The position numbers and the translations under genes were made by a program. From Massilia soli (GTDB lineage Bacteria > Pseudomonadota > Gammaproteobacteria > Burkholderiales > Burkholderiaceae_D), in assembly GCF_016809835.1 (NCBI RefSeq), contig NZ_JAFBIL020000001.1, positions 124,001-188,000 on the forward strand: a stretch of 64,000 nucleotides of DNA, in the 5' to 3' direction. The notes beneath the pieces were generated by a model. It saw only the letters and a list, made by a program, of their open reading frames with translations, was not told the origin of the DNA and made no database searches. Shown piece after piece: positions 8,525-17,487 of the stretch. How positions within the stretch are numbered: position 1 is the stretch's first letter; each line of letters starts with the position of its first letter.

Positions 8525-8713
8525 CTAAGGCCAAGCAAATGCGCGGGCGCGCATCCCCGGCATGCTGGGCGGCAACAGGGGCGGACGGTCGGGCGTGACG
8601 CCGGGATCGATCGCCGGGCGCGGGGTGTGATAGCTAAATGGAACGATGATGATCGGGGGTACCGCCGGCGGCGCGGACGGCGGGCCTTTCCCCCCAAAAG
8701 TGGCGGCAAACAT
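8525..8713 (-). CDS. Small proline-rich protein (62 aa), putative
   Basis: The reading frame starts with ATG at 8713 preceded by a perfect GGAGGATTAC ribosome site at ideal distance. The product is rich in proline (about one quarter of residues: GPPSAPPAVPPIII, then PDRPPLLPPSMPG) and ends RAFAWP. No domain is recognised. The ribosome site and the skewed composition argue that it is translated; a second proline-rich mini-protein lies after tamB. The 200 bases between 8714 and 8911, toward the membrane-protein gene, would hold divergent promoters. It could also be a chance ORF in GC-rich DNA. Confidence 0.45.
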   Translation of the reverse strand: MFAATFGGKGPPSAPPAVPPIIIVPFSYHTPRPAIDPGVTPDRPPLLPPSMPGMRARAFAWP

Positions 8714-8911
8714 GTAATCCTCCGGCAAAAGCAGGAATTCAGTATAGGAAAGGTTCTGCGTTTTACAAGCTTGATCCTGGCTGCAACTCTTCGTCTGGCA
8801 TTTTTGCTGGCCCGACCCGCAAAAAATGCAGTCTGTCGCAATCCGGTGGCCAGTGCATATGCGCGTGGCTACAGTGGAGCCATACCAACGACACCACCAC
8901 GAGGTCCCGCC

Positions 8912-9292
8912 ATGAAAAAGTACGCTCCCTACATCATCCTGTTCCTGGTCGCACTGATCGCCTGGGACATGTTCGCCGATGCCCACGCCTTCCACATGGA
9001 CATCGACGGCGACGAATTCGACGGCCCGCTGGGTGCGCTGCTTGGGCTGCTGTTTGGCAGCCTGGGACTGATCATCGGCACCATCGTCGCGCTGTGCGTG
9101 GGCGCCTTGCTGGTGGTGGTGTTTGCCGGGGTCGGCGTGCTGCTGGTCGGGGCGCTGGCGCTGGCCGCCTGCCTTGGCTTGCTGGCGGTGTCGCCGCTGC
9201 TGCTGCCGATCCTGATCCCGCTGGCGATCGTCTGGTTCTTCGTCAGCCGCTCGCGCCGCAACCGCATCAAGGAACAAGCGCCGGCGCTCTGA
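8912..9292 (+). CDS. Small integral membrane protein (126 aa)
   Basis: Begins MKKYAPYIILFLVALIAWDMF, a first hydrophobic segment, followed by an acidic periplasmic loop (HMDIDGDEFDG) and then two or three long hydrophobic stretches (LLGLLFGSLGLIIGTIVAL, VGALLVVVFAGVGVLLVGAL, LLLPILIPLAIVWFF), ending with a basic tail SRSRRNRIKEQ. Three to four membrane spans are expected with the C-terminus in the cytoplasm. An upstream CGAGG serves as ribosome site for the ATG at 8912. The stop is one base from that of the convergent phosphoesterase gene. Function unknown. Confidence 0.7.
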   Translation: MKKYAPYIILFLVALIAWDMFADAHAFHMDIDGDEFDGPLGALLGLLFGSLGLIIGTIVALCVGALLVVVFAGVGVLLVGALALAACLGLLAVSPLLLPILIPLAIVWFFVSRSRRNRIKEQAPAL

Positions 9293-9293
9293 G

Positions 9294-10037
9294 TCAAAGT
9301 CCTTCCACCAGCCGCATCGCAAACACGATCGGCAAGCCCGCCGCGATCACGCGCCGCGCCGCGGCGCCGTGATCGTAAGGCACCCTGTAGTAAGTCAGCT
9401 GGCGCAAGCCGTCGTCGTAGATCGCGCAGCACGCGGCGGTGTTGCCGTCGCGCGGCTGGCCCACCGATCCCGGAATCACCAGGTACTGGTGCTGCGGCGC
9501 GATCCGCACGATCGCCCCCGGGCGCGGCGCGTGCTGCCCCATGCTGCCATCGTCGGCGCGCCGGTACAGCGACGGCGCATGCACATGGCCGGAAAACACC
9601 ATCCGGCTGCCGGCCGCGCGCAGGCTGCGCTCCGCTTGCGCCACGCCCGTCACGTATTCCCAGGCCTGCGGCTGGTGCGCGCTGGCATGGACGAACAGCA
9701 TGTTGCCAAGCTCGGCGGTCAGGGGCAGCGTATCGAGGAAGGCCAGTTGCCCGGCGCTGAGCTGGCCCTGGGTCCAGGCGATCGCCTCGCGCGCTTCGGC
9801 ATGCATGCCGCGCCGGGGGCCGCTCACCGTGGCTTCGTCATGGTTGCCCTTGACCACGATGGCGCCGCGCGCCGCATAGTCCATCACCGTGTCGAGCACC
9901 GCCGCCGGATCGCCGCCGTAGCCGACCAGGTCGCCGGTAAACGCGTACTGGTCGGCGTTCATCCGGGCGGCATGCGCGAGGCAGGCGTCAAGCGCCTGGC
10001 GGTTCGCGTGCAGGTCGGTCAGCAGCGCGATCCGCAC
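9294..10037 (-). CDS. Calcineurin-like metallophosphoesterase (YfcE/MJ0936-like)
   Basis: A 247-residue protein with the binuclear-metal phosphoesterase motifs in order: D-x-H in LLTDLHANRQAL (residues 7-9), GDLVGYGGDP (from about 35), GNHDEA (about 64-69), and GHVHAP (about 155-160). It probably hydrolyses a phosphodiester or phosphomonoester in the cytoplasm; substrate unknown. It starts with GTG at 10037, the base next to the queC stop, so translation is almost certainly coupled to queC. This linkage does not by itself imply a role in queuosine synthesis. Confidence 0.82.
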   Translation of the reverse strand: MRIALLTDLHANRQALDACLAHAARMNADQYAFTGDLVGYGGDPAAVLDTVMDYAARGAIVVKGNHDEATVSGPRRGMHAEAREAIAWTQGQLSAGQLAFLDTLPLTAELGNMLFVHASAHQPQAWEYVTGVAQAERSLRAAGSRMVFSGHVHAPSLYRRADDGSMGQHAPRPGAIVRIAPQHQYLVIPGSVGQPRDGNTAACCAIYDDGLRQLTYYRVPYDHGAAARRVIAAGLPIVFAMRLVEGL

Positions 10038-10751
10038 CTAGCGGACGTCTTTCGATTGCTGGTACTGCTGGTAGCCGCGCGCGCGCAGTTCGCACGCCGG
10101 GCAGCTGCCGCAGCCGTATCCCCACGGGTGCAGCGCGCCGCGCTCGCCCAGGTAGCAGGTGTGGGTCTCGGTGCGGATCAGGTCGACCAGGGCCGCGCCG
10201 CCGGTGCGCTCGGCCAGCTGCCAGGTTTCGTTCTTGTCGATCCACATCAGCGGCGTTTCGACCTTCAGGCGCGTGGCCATGCCCAGGTTGAGGGCCACCT
10301 GCAGCGCCTTCATGGTGTCGTCGCGGCAGTCCGGGTAGCCGGAAAAATCGGTCTCGCACATGCCGCCCACCAGCACCGTCAGCCCGCGCCGGTAGGCCAG
10401 CGTCGCGGCCACCATCATGAACATCAGGTTGCGGCCCGGGACGAAGGTATTCGGCAGGCCGTTCGCCTGCATCGCGATGGCGACGTCGCTGGTCAGCGCC
10501 GTGTCCGAGATCTTGCCGAGCAGGGACAGGTCGATCATGTGGTCGTCTCCGAGGCGCGCGCCCCACGCCGGCGCGATGGCGCGCACGCCGGCCAGCACCG
10601 CCGGGCGCACCGCCAGCTCGATCGCGTGCCGCTGGCCGTAGTCGAAACCGATGGTTTCGACGCGCTGGTAACGTTCGAGCGCCCAGGCCAGGCAGGTAGT
10701 GGAGTCTTGCCCGCCGCTGAACAGGACCAGCGCGGTGTCGGATTGTTGCAT
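10038..10751 (-). CDS. queC: 7-cyano-7-deazaguanine synthase QueC
   Basis: A 237-residue enzyme converting 7-carboxy-7-deazaguanine to preQ0 with ATP and ammonia in the queuosine tRNA-modification pathway. The PP-loop ATPase motif SGGQDS is at residues 12-17. The C-terminal zinc site is intact: the Cys of HTCYLGER plus the cluster in [21 protein letters not shown] and [15 protein letters not shown] are typical QueC segments. Length is normal. Other queuosine genes are not in the window. It is transcribed leftward, away from tamA, from an 85-base divergent gap. Confidence 0.93.
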   Translation of the reverse strand: MQQSDTALVLFSGGQDSTTCLAWALERYQRVETIGFDYGQRHAIELAVRPAVLAGVRAIAPAWGARLGDDHMIDLSLLGKISDTALTSDVAIAMQANGLPNTFVPGRNLMFMMVAATLAYRRGLTVLVGGMCETDFSGYPDCRDDTMKALQVALNLGMATRLKVETPLMWIDKNETWQLAERTGGAALVDLIRTETHTCYLGERGALHPWGYGCGSCPACELRARGYQQYQQSKDVR

Positions 10752-10836
10752 GATTCGATTTCCCAGATGTTAGACGTTCGCCATGTTTTTTGCCGATCCG
10801 GTAATATGAAATCCACATTCCCCCAGACGGAGAGAC

Positions 10837-12687
10837 ATGTTTCTCGCAAGACCAACAATAAGCGCGGCGCAGGCGCGGCGAACACGAATTCTGGCACAGA
10901 TTGCCGTCATCGTGTTCGCCCTTCCTGCCACCGGCGCTGCCTGTGCGCAGGCGATCGACTACAGCGTCCAAATCGATGCGCCCGGCCGCCTCGATGACCT
11001 TCTCGAAGACAACCTCGACCTGGTGCGCTGGCGCGGCAATCCGCGCCTCGACCTCGAGCAGCTGCAGCGCCTGGTCAAGGATGCGCCGGAGCAGGCCCGC
11101 ACCCTGATCGCCACCGAAGGCTATTACTCGCCCAAGGTCAGCGCCGGCCTCGACACCAGCAGCGCGGTGCCGGTGGCGCGCGTGATCGTCGACCCGGGCC
11201 CGCCGGTACTGGTCGGCGACGTCGACCTGATCCTGCGCGGCTTCGAGCCCCTGTCGCAGGGCAGCAAACCGTTCGACCAGGCCACCCTGTACCGCAGCTG
11301 GACCCTCGGCGTCGGCGAGCAGTTCCGCCAGGCCGACTGGGAAGCGGCCAAGCGCAACCTGCTGCGCCAGGTGATGCAGACCCGTTACCCGCGCGCCCAG
11401 CTGGTCGAAACCAGCGCCACCGTCGACCCGGACGCGCTGCGCGCGCTGCTGCGCGTGGTCGTCGACAGCGGCCCGGAAATCCGCCTCGGCGAGCTGCGCA
11501 TCGAAGGCCTGAAGCGCTACCCGCGCCACATCATCACCAACCTGAACCAGATCAAGCCGGGCGCTGAATACAGCGAAGCGGCGCTGCAGTCGTTCCAGGC
11601 GCGCCTGCAGGACACCGGCTACTTCAGCACCGTGGAAGTGTCGACCGACATGGCCGCCGCGCTCGACGACAACATCGACGAACTGAAGGCTGAACAGCAG
11701 GGCGCGCCGGAAGCGGCGCCCAGCGGGCCGCAGACCTTGCCGGTGGTCGTGCGGGTCAACGAAAACAAGCAGCGCAACGCGTCGGTCGGTATCGGTTACT
11801 CCACCAACACCGGCGCCCGTGCCCAGGTCAATTACGACGACCTGAACGTGCGCGGCCTGCGTCTGAAAAGCCAGGTCATCGCCGAGACCAAGCGCCAGGC
11901 GGCGCGCGCCGACTTCTATTTCCCGACCACTGCCAGGGGCTACAACGACAGCTTCGGCGCCGGCTTCGAGCGCAACGACCTGCGCGGCGAAATCACCAAC
12001 GTCGCCACCGTCGCCGTGCGGCGCGCCTGGGGCACGCCGCTGCTCGAACGCAGCCTGACGTTCGAATACCTGTCGGAAAAGCAGACCGTCGAAGGCCAGC
12101 TCTCGCGCAACAGCAAGAGCCTGCCGCTCACCTACAGCATCACCAAGCGCCAGCTCGACAACCTGATCCAGCCGACCCGCGGCTACGTCGTCAACGCCCA
12201 GCTCGGCGGCGCCCTGCTGCCGGTGCTGACCGATGAACGCTTCGTGCGCGCCTACACCCGCTTCGTCAACTACCGCCCGATCTCGGTCGACTCCACCCTG
12301 ATCCTGCGTGGCGAAGCCGGCGCGCTCGGTTCGAAAGAAAAGGACGGCGTGCCAAGCACCTTCCTGTTCCGCGCCGGCGGCGACCAGTCGGTGCGCGGCT
12401 ACGGCTACCAGGAGCTGGGCGTGCGCGAGAACGACGCGGTGGTCGGCGGGCGCTACCTGCTGACCGGCGGCGTCGAGTACCAGTACTGGTTCAAGCCGCC
12501 ATGGGGCGTGGCCGTGTTCGTCGACGCCGGCAACGCCGCCGACCGCATCGAGGACCTGAAACCCGAATTCGGCTACGGCATCGGCGCCCGCTGGCGCAGC
12601 CCGGTCGGCCCGATCAATGTCGACCTGGCGTATGGCCAGGCGATCAAAGAAGCACGCCTGCATTTCTCCGTCGGGTTCACGTTCTGA
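10837..12687 (+). CDS. tamA: Translocation and assembly module TamA (Omp85 family outer-membrane protein)
   Basis: A 616-residue protein with a signal peptide ending near ACAQA. POTRA domains fill roughly residues 40-280 (for example RLGELRIEGLKRYPRHIITNL and the typical QARLQDTGYFSTVEV), followed by a 16-stranded Omp85 barrel with the family signatures FRAGGDQSVRGYGYQELG (an RGY-type motif in the L6 loop) and a closing strand ending LHFSVGFTF with C-terminal phenylalanine. With TamB it inserts or folds selected outer-membrane proteins and may help move phospholipids. Its TGA overlaps the tamB ATG, the normal coupled arrangement. Confidence 0.93.
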   Translation: MFLARPTISAAQARRTRILAQIAVIVFALPATGAACAQAIDYSVQIDAPGRLDDLLEDNLDLVRWRGNPRLDLEQLQRLVKDAPEQARTLIATEGYYSPKVSAGLDTSSAVPVARVIVDPGPPVLVGDVDLILRGFEPLSQGSKPFDQATLYRSWTLGVGEQFRQADWEAAKRNLLRQVMQTRYPRAQLVETSATVDPDALRALLRVVVDSGPEIRLGELRIEGLKRYPRHIITNLNQIKPGAEYSEAALQSFQARLQDTGYFSTVEVSTDMAAALDDNIDELKAEQQGAPEAAPSGPQTLPVVVRVNENKQRNASVGIGYSTNTGARAQVNYDDLNVRGLRLKSQVIAETKRQAARADFYFPTTARGYNDSFGAGFERNDLRGEITNVATVAVRRAWGTPLLERSLTFEYLSEKQTVEGQLSRNSKSLPLTYSITKRQLDNLIQPTRGYVVNAQLGGALLPVLTDERFVRAYTRFVNYRPISVDSTLILRGEAGALGSKEKDGVPSTFLFRAGGDQSVRGYGYQELGVRENDAVVGGRYLLTGGVEYQYWFKPPWGVAVFVDAGNAADRIEDLKPEFGYGIGARWRSPVGPINVDLAYGQAIKEARLHFSVGFTF

Positions 12688-15600
12688 TGACTACTGAAGA
12701 CACCACCCCACCAGCGGCAATGCCGCACCAGCGCCGCTGGCCGCGCTACGTCGCCATCGGCGTGGGCGCCACCGGCGTCTTGCTGGCCGGCGCCTACTGG
12801 TACCTCGGCCGCGAGACCACCTTGCAGATGATCGCCGAACGGGTCGCCCGCGCCAGCGGCGGCAGCATCGTCGTCACCGGCGTCACCGGCTCGCTGTACG
12901 GCGCCATGCACATGGACAGCCTGGTCTACCGCAGCCCCGAGCAGCTGATCACGGCGCGCAATCTCGACATCGACTGGTCGCCGTGGCAGTACCTGTCGAG
13001 CGGTATCGCGATCAGCAAGCTGCACATCGGCAGCGTGCAGATGGATACGCTGCGCGAAACCGCAGAACCGGCCAAGATGCCGGTCTCGCTGGCGCCGCCG
13101 TTCACCCTGTCGATCGCCGACGCCCGCGTGGCCAGCCTGACCCTGACCAATGCCGCCACCCCGGGCGCCAAGACCGTCATCGGCGACGTGCGCTTCAAAT
13201 TAAACGGCAACAAGCAGGAATGGGAACTGCGCGAGGCGACCGCGCTCACGCCGTGGGGCAAGGCCGCCGCCAGCGGCAGCATCGCCTCCACGCGGCCGTT
13301 CAAGCTCGATGCCGCGGCGACGCTGGTGCAAACCGGCGTCAAGGCCGGCCAGACCCCGGCGCGGCTGTCGGTACGCGCCGGCGGCGACCTTGCGAGCACC
13401 CTCGTCAACGCCACCGGCCAGGCCGGCAAGGCGGTCGGCGACATGAAGCTGACCCTGGCGCCATTCGACCCGGTGCCGCTGCGCGCGCTGAACCTCAAGG
13501 GCCGCAACATCAACCCGGGCTTCTTCAACCCCGCCCTGCCCGCAGCCGACCTGTCGATGTCCATCAATGCCACCATCGACCCGGCCAAGGCGATCGCGGG
13601 CACGGTCGATATCGTCAACGACGGCAAGGTCGGCCCGCTCGACAAGGAGCTGCTGCCGCTGCTGTCGATGAAAGGCCGCCTTGGCGGCACCTTGAGCGCG
13701 ATGAAGATCGACGACGTGCTGGTCGACATGGGCGACGCCGGCAAGTTTTCCGGCGGCGGCGCGGTCCAGCGCGGCCCCGACGAAGAAGGCATCGGCAGCG
13801 CGCAGTTCAAGCTGCACACCGGCCGCATCAACCTCAAGGGGCTGTACAGCACGATGAAGGCGACCGCCATCGCCGGCGACATCCAGCTCACCAGCACCGG
13901 CGACGTGCAGACGCTCGGCGCCCAGCTGATCGACCGCGGCATGCGCCTCGATGCGCAAGCCACCCTCGCCAACCAGATCGTGGACATCAAGCGCGCCCGC
14001 CTGACGGCCGGCAGCGGCCACGTCGACCTGGCCGGCAGCGCCAGCCTTGAAGACAAGCGCGCATTCAAGATCGCCGCCACCGCCGTGCACTTCAACCCGG
14101 CGGAGCTGGGCGACTTCCCGGCGGCCGACATCAACGCGCTGGTCAATGCCAGCGGCGCCATGGCGCCGGAATGGAAAGTGGCGACCGACTTCACGCTGCG
14201 TCCAAGCCGCCTGTTCGGCCAGCCCGTGTCCGGCAAGGGGAAATTCAGCGCCGACGCCAGCCACGTCACCGGCGTCGATGCGCGCCTGGCGATGGGCCCG
14301 AACGATATCGACCTGCGCGGCAGCTTCGGCGCGCCCGGCGAACGGCTGCTGTGGAAGCTCGATGCGCGCCAGCTGTCGGCGCTGCGCGGCGACCTGACCG
14401 GCGCGCTGGCAGCCAATGGCGTCATCACCGGCACCATGGAAGCGCCGCGCACCACGTTCGTGGCCGACGCGCGCGGACTCGGCCTGGCCCAAAAGGCGCG
14501 CAAGGCCAATACCAGCCTGCTGCACGCCAGCGGCGAAGCCTGGCTGGCGGCCGGCGACATCAACGTCAAGACCAGCGGCACGGCGCGCGGATTCGATCCT
14601 GCCGTCTTCGGCTCTCCGCTGGCCGGCAGCATCAACGGCAAGTTCGACGCCAGCGGCCGCTTCGGCAAGGACTGGAGCGGCAATGCCGGCGTCACTTTGG
14701 AACCATCGACCTTGTCGAACGCACCGCTGTGGGGGCACGCGCGCGTCGGCGGCAGCTCGCAGCGCATCTCCAGCGCCGACATCGACCTGCACATCGGACC
14801 GAACGTCATCGCGGCCAACGGCAAGTTCGGCGCGCCAGGCGACCGCCTCGACTGGCGCATCGATGCGCCGCAGCTGGCGGTACTCGGCGGCGACTACGGC
14901 GGCGTACTGCGCGGTTCCGGCACGCTGTCGGGAACCCAGCAAGCGCCCGCGCTGACGGCCGCGCTGGACGGCCAGAACCTCAAGCTGATGGGAGCCCACC
15001 AGATCAAATCGCTGCGCGCCAGCGCCAACATCGGCGCACGCCAGGGCGGATCGACGCCGATGGTGTCGAACGTCGAGATTACCGGCTACAGCAGCGGCGA
15101 CACCCGCATCGACAGCGCGCGCCTGCAAACGACCGGCACCCGCGCCGCCCATACCATCAGCCTGGCGGCGCGCGGCGACGCATTCGACGCCTCCGTGCAG
15201 GCCAACGGCGGCTGGAATGGCGATGCCTGGACCGGGGTTCTCGCAAGCCTGCAAAACCGCGGGCGCTACGCCATGACGCTGGCCAAGCCGGTGCCGCTGC
15301 GCCTCGCGGTCGCGCCGGGCGCAGGCGCCATGGGGCTGCTGCGGCCGCAGCAGGTCGCCTTCAACGGCGCCGTCATCGCGCTGCCGGCGGGAACCATCAA
15401 CATCGCCTCGCTCACCAAGAATGGCCCGCGCTGGAGCAGCAAGGGCGCCGCCACCGGCGTGCCGCTCAATTACCTCGCGCAGTTCTCGCCGGCGCTGCGT
15501 GACACCATGCGCGGCGACCTGACGCTCGGCGGCGAATGGGCGCTCGACCTGCAGACCGCGGCGGCTGCGGGCGGCGCGCCGCAACTGGCCGGCATGGCCC

Positions 15601-17096
15601 ACGTGTTCCGCGAGAAGGGTGACCTGATCGTCGGCGACCAGGTCCCGGTGGTGCTTGGCCTGCGCACGCTCGACCTGCGCGCCGACGTGGCGGACGGTGC
15701 GCTGCGCACGCGTGTCAGCGTCGACGGCACCCGCGCCGGCGTCGCCACCATCGACGCCACCACCCAACTGATCAACGGACGCCTCGGCACCGCCAGCCCG
15801 CTGCGGCTCTCGGCCAACGCCGACATGGCCTCGATCGCCTGGATGGCCCCGCTGTTGGGACAGCCGGGGCTGGAGCTCGACGGGGCGCTGAAGCTGGCGA
15901 TCACCGGCGGCGGCACCATCGGCTCACCGACACTGAACGGCACCGTCAACGGCGACCGCCTTGCGGTACGCTGGCCCGAGCAAGGCGTCAGGCTGCGCAA
16001 CGGCCAGCTGCGCGCGCAGCTGGCGGGTGACCAATTGCTGCTGCAGCGCCTCAGCTTCGATGGCGTGCAAGGCAATGCGGTGGCCGACGGCACCATCCGC
16101 TTTGCCGGCGGCGAAGCCACCATGCAGCTCAAGCTGGTGGCCAACAAGCTCGAAGCGCTGTCGCGGCCCGACCGCACCGTCGTCGTCAGCGGCACCGGCA
16201 CCGTCAACCGCAGCGCGACCAGCTTCGACGTCGACGGCAAGTTCCGCGTCGACCGCGCGCTGGTCGAGCTGGCGCCGCAGGGCCGGCCAACCATGTCGGA
16301 CGACGTGATCGTACTGGGCCGCACCAGCGCTGCCGCCAAGGCGCGCGAAAAGGCCGGCATGCCGCTCGAAGCCGATGTCGAGATCGACCTGGGCGACGCG
16401 TTCCGGCTGCGCGGCATGGGCGCCGATACCGAACTGGCAGGCACGGTGCGCGTGCGCACCGGCGACAACCGCGCGCCGCGCGTCAACGGCACCATCCGGG
16501 CCGTCAATGGCACCTATGCTGCCTACGGCCAGAAGCTGGCGATCGAGCGCGGCGTGCTGACCTTCAGCGGGCGTTACGACAATCCGTCGCTGAACATCCG
16601 CGCGGTGCGCAAACGTCCGGAAGGCGAGCAGCTCTCCGAGACCAATGTCGAAGCGGGTGTCGAAGTGCGCGGCACGGCGCTGTCGCCGGCGGCCAAACTG
16701 GTCTCGACGCCGAGCGTGCCGGACAGCGAGAAGCTGTCATGGCTGGTGCTCGGGCATGGCATGGAAGGCGTATCGGGCAATGAAGCCGGCCTGCTGAGCG
16801 CAGCGGCGGGCGCCCTGCTGGGCGGCTCGGGCGGCAGCGGCGGATTCCAGTCGCGCCTGAAGAATTCGCTGGGCATCGACGAACTGGGCGTGTCGCAGGC
16901 CAGCGGGCTGGAAAGCACCGTGGTCACCATCGGCAAGCGGCTGTCCTCGCGCGCCTACCTGAGCTTCGAGCAGGGCGCCACCTCGGCATCGAGCCTGGTG
17001 CGTATCCGCTACAAGCTCAACCCGAGGATCACCCTGCAATTCCAGACCGGCACCAATACCGCGCTCGACGTGCTGTATTCGTGGGCCTTCGATTAA
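12687..17096 (+). CDS. tamB: Translocation and assembly module TamB (DUF490, AsmA-like)
   Basis: A 1469-residue periplasm-spanning protein. A single membrane helix lies near residues 24-42 (YVAIGVGATGVLLAGAYW) with a basic cytoplasmic flank. The body is a long repeat of beta strands forming a hydrophobic groove, and the last 350 residues form the conserved DUF490 region, with GTIRAVNGTYAAYGQKLAIERG, LTFSGRYDNPSLNIRAVR and SEKLSWLVLGHG, and the end LQFQTGTNTALDVLYSWAFD. The start ATG overlaps the tamA stop (ATGA). Length is at the larger end for the family. Its last three bases overlap a small gene on the other strand. Confidence 0.93.
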   Translation: MTTEDTTPPAAMPHQRRWPRYVAIGVGATGVLLAGAYWYLGRETTLQMIAERVARASGGSIVVTGVTGSLYGAMHMDSLVYRSPEQLITARNLDIDWSPWQYLSSGIAISKLHIGSVQMDTLRETAEPAKMPVSLAPPFTLSIADARVASLTLTNAATPGAKTVIGDVRFKLNGNKQEWELREATALTPWGKAAASGSIASTRPFKLDAAATLVQTGVKAGQTPARLSVRAGGDLASTLVNATGQAGKAVGDMKLTLAPFDPVPLRALNLKGRNINPGFFNPALPAADLSMSINATIDPAKAIAGTVDIVNDGKVGPLDKELLPLLSMKGRLGGTLSAMKIDDVLVDMGDAGKFSGGGAVQRGPDEEGIGSAQFKLHTGRINLKGLYSTMKATAIAGDIQLTSTGDVQTLGAQLIDRGMRLDAQATLANQIVDIKRARLTAGSGHVDLAGSASLEDKRAFKIAATAVHFNPAELGDFPAADINALVNASGAMAPEWKVATDFTLRPSRLFGQPVSGKGKFSADASHVTGVDARLAMGPNDIDLRGSFGAPGERLLWKLDARQLSALRGDLTGALAANGVITGTMEAPRTTFVADARGLGLAQKARKANTSLLHASGEAWLAAGDINVKTSGTARGFDPAVFGSPLAGSINGKFDASGRFGKDWSGNAGVTLEPSTLSNAPLWGHARVGGSSQRISSADIDLHIGPNVIAANGKFGAPGDRLDWRIDAPQLAVLGGDYGGVLRGSGTLSGTQQAPALTAALDGQNLKLMGAHQIKSLRASANIGARQGGSTPMVSNVEITGYSSGDTRIDSARLQTTGTRAAHTISLAARGDAFDASVQANGGWNGDAWTGVLASLQNRGRYAMTLAKPVPLRLAVAPGAGAMGLLRPQQVAFNGAVIALPAGTINIASLTKNGPRWSSKGAATGVPLNYLAQFSPALRDTMRGDLTLGGEWALDLQTAAAAGGAPQLAGMAHVFREKGDLIVGDQVPVVLGLRTLDLRADVADGALRTRVSVDGTRAGVATIDATTQLINGRLGTASPLRLSANADMASIAWMAPLLGQPGLELDGALKLAITGGGTIGSPTLNGTVNGDRLAVRWPEQGVRLRNGQLRAQLAGDQLLLQRLSFDGVQGNAVADGTIRFAGGEATMQLKLVANKLEALSRPDRTVVVSGTGTVNRSATSFDVDGKFRVDRALVELAPQGRPTMSDDVIVLGRTSAAAKAREKAGMPLEADVEIDLGDAFRLRGMGADTELAGTVRVRTGDNRAPRVNGTIRAVNGTYAAYGQKLAIERGVLTFSGRYDNPSLNIRAVRKRPEGEQLSETNVEAGVEVRGTALSPAAKLVSTPSVPDSEKLSWLVLGHGMEGVSGNEAGLLSAAAGALLGGSGGSGGFQSRLKNSLGIDELGVSQASGLESTVVTIGKRLSSRAYLSFEQGATSASSLVRIRYKLNPRITLQFQTGTNTALDVLYSWAFD

Positions 17097-17257
17097 TGCC
17101 AGGTCTTGGGGTTCGGGTCCGGGACCGGGTCTTCGTTCTGCGGGGTGTGCACCGGCGGATGGTGCGGATGCGGATTGTCGAACGGGTCCGGTGTCGGATC
17201 GTCGATCGGTCCGGGCGGGTCCGGGGCGCGGTGGGCTTCGATGGCGATGTGGTTCAT
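17093..17257 (-). CDS. Small proline-rich protein (54 aa)
   Basis: Sequence starts MNHIAIEAHRAPDPPGPIDD and continues as a Pro/Asp/His repeat-like chain (PTPDPFDNPHPHHPPVHTPQNEDPVPDPNP) to TWH. The ATG at 17257 has a GAGG ribosome site eight bases upstream; an in-frame ATG at 17278 lacks one. The end overlaps the tamB stop by three bases in convergent orientation. It is likely disordered; the DP/HP pattern could bind metal, but that is speculation. I do not recognise a named family. Confidence 0.5.
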   Translation of the reverse strand: MNHIAIEAHRAPDPPGPIDDPTPDPFDNPHPHHPPVHTPQNEDPVPDPNPKTWH

Positions 17258-17348
17258 GGTCGGATCCTCGATTGTCATTGAATAATGACGTTACCATGAG
17301 CCGCCATGCGCGGGCGTACGGTACGCATTGCACCAGCCACCGTCAGCA

Positions 17349-17453
17349 CGTCGTTCCCGCGCAGGCGGGAACCCATAGGCCGCCCGCCTAAGTGACTGGC
17401 GGCGTCGCCGATGCGATTGCGCCGGCAAAGGTTCCCGCCTGCGCGGAACGACG
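17349..17453. repeat. REP/REPIN-like paired palindromic element
   Basis: Left arm CGTCGTTCCCGCGCAGGCGG followed by GAACC (17349-17373) and an inverted right arm ending CGCGGAACGACG (about 17430-17453), separated by about 56 bases. Each arm is itself a short hairpin (GTTCCCGC...GCGGGAAC). The right arm lacks one G compared with other copies. It occupies the gap between the Pro-rich mini-gene and the membrane-protein gene at 17488. Confidence 0.7.
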
Positions 17454-17487
17454 TTACAATTGCCGCTCTTTCAACGTATCAGACTCC

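Noticed and set aside
8470-8841. A 123-residue minus-strand frame between the hypothetical gene and the membrane-protein gene
   Set aside because: Arg-rich composition and no ribosome site; the overlapping frame at 8525-8713 has a perfect site and is preferred.
13200-15767. Long minus-strand open frames opposite tamB
   Set aside because: They follow the third-position bias of tamB and have low-complexity composition; tamB is clearly the real gene.
17392-17487. GTG start at 17392 extending the membrane protein by 32 residues
   Set aside because: The extension is encoded inside the REPIN-like element and is not hydrophobic; the ATG at 17488 begins the first membrane helix.
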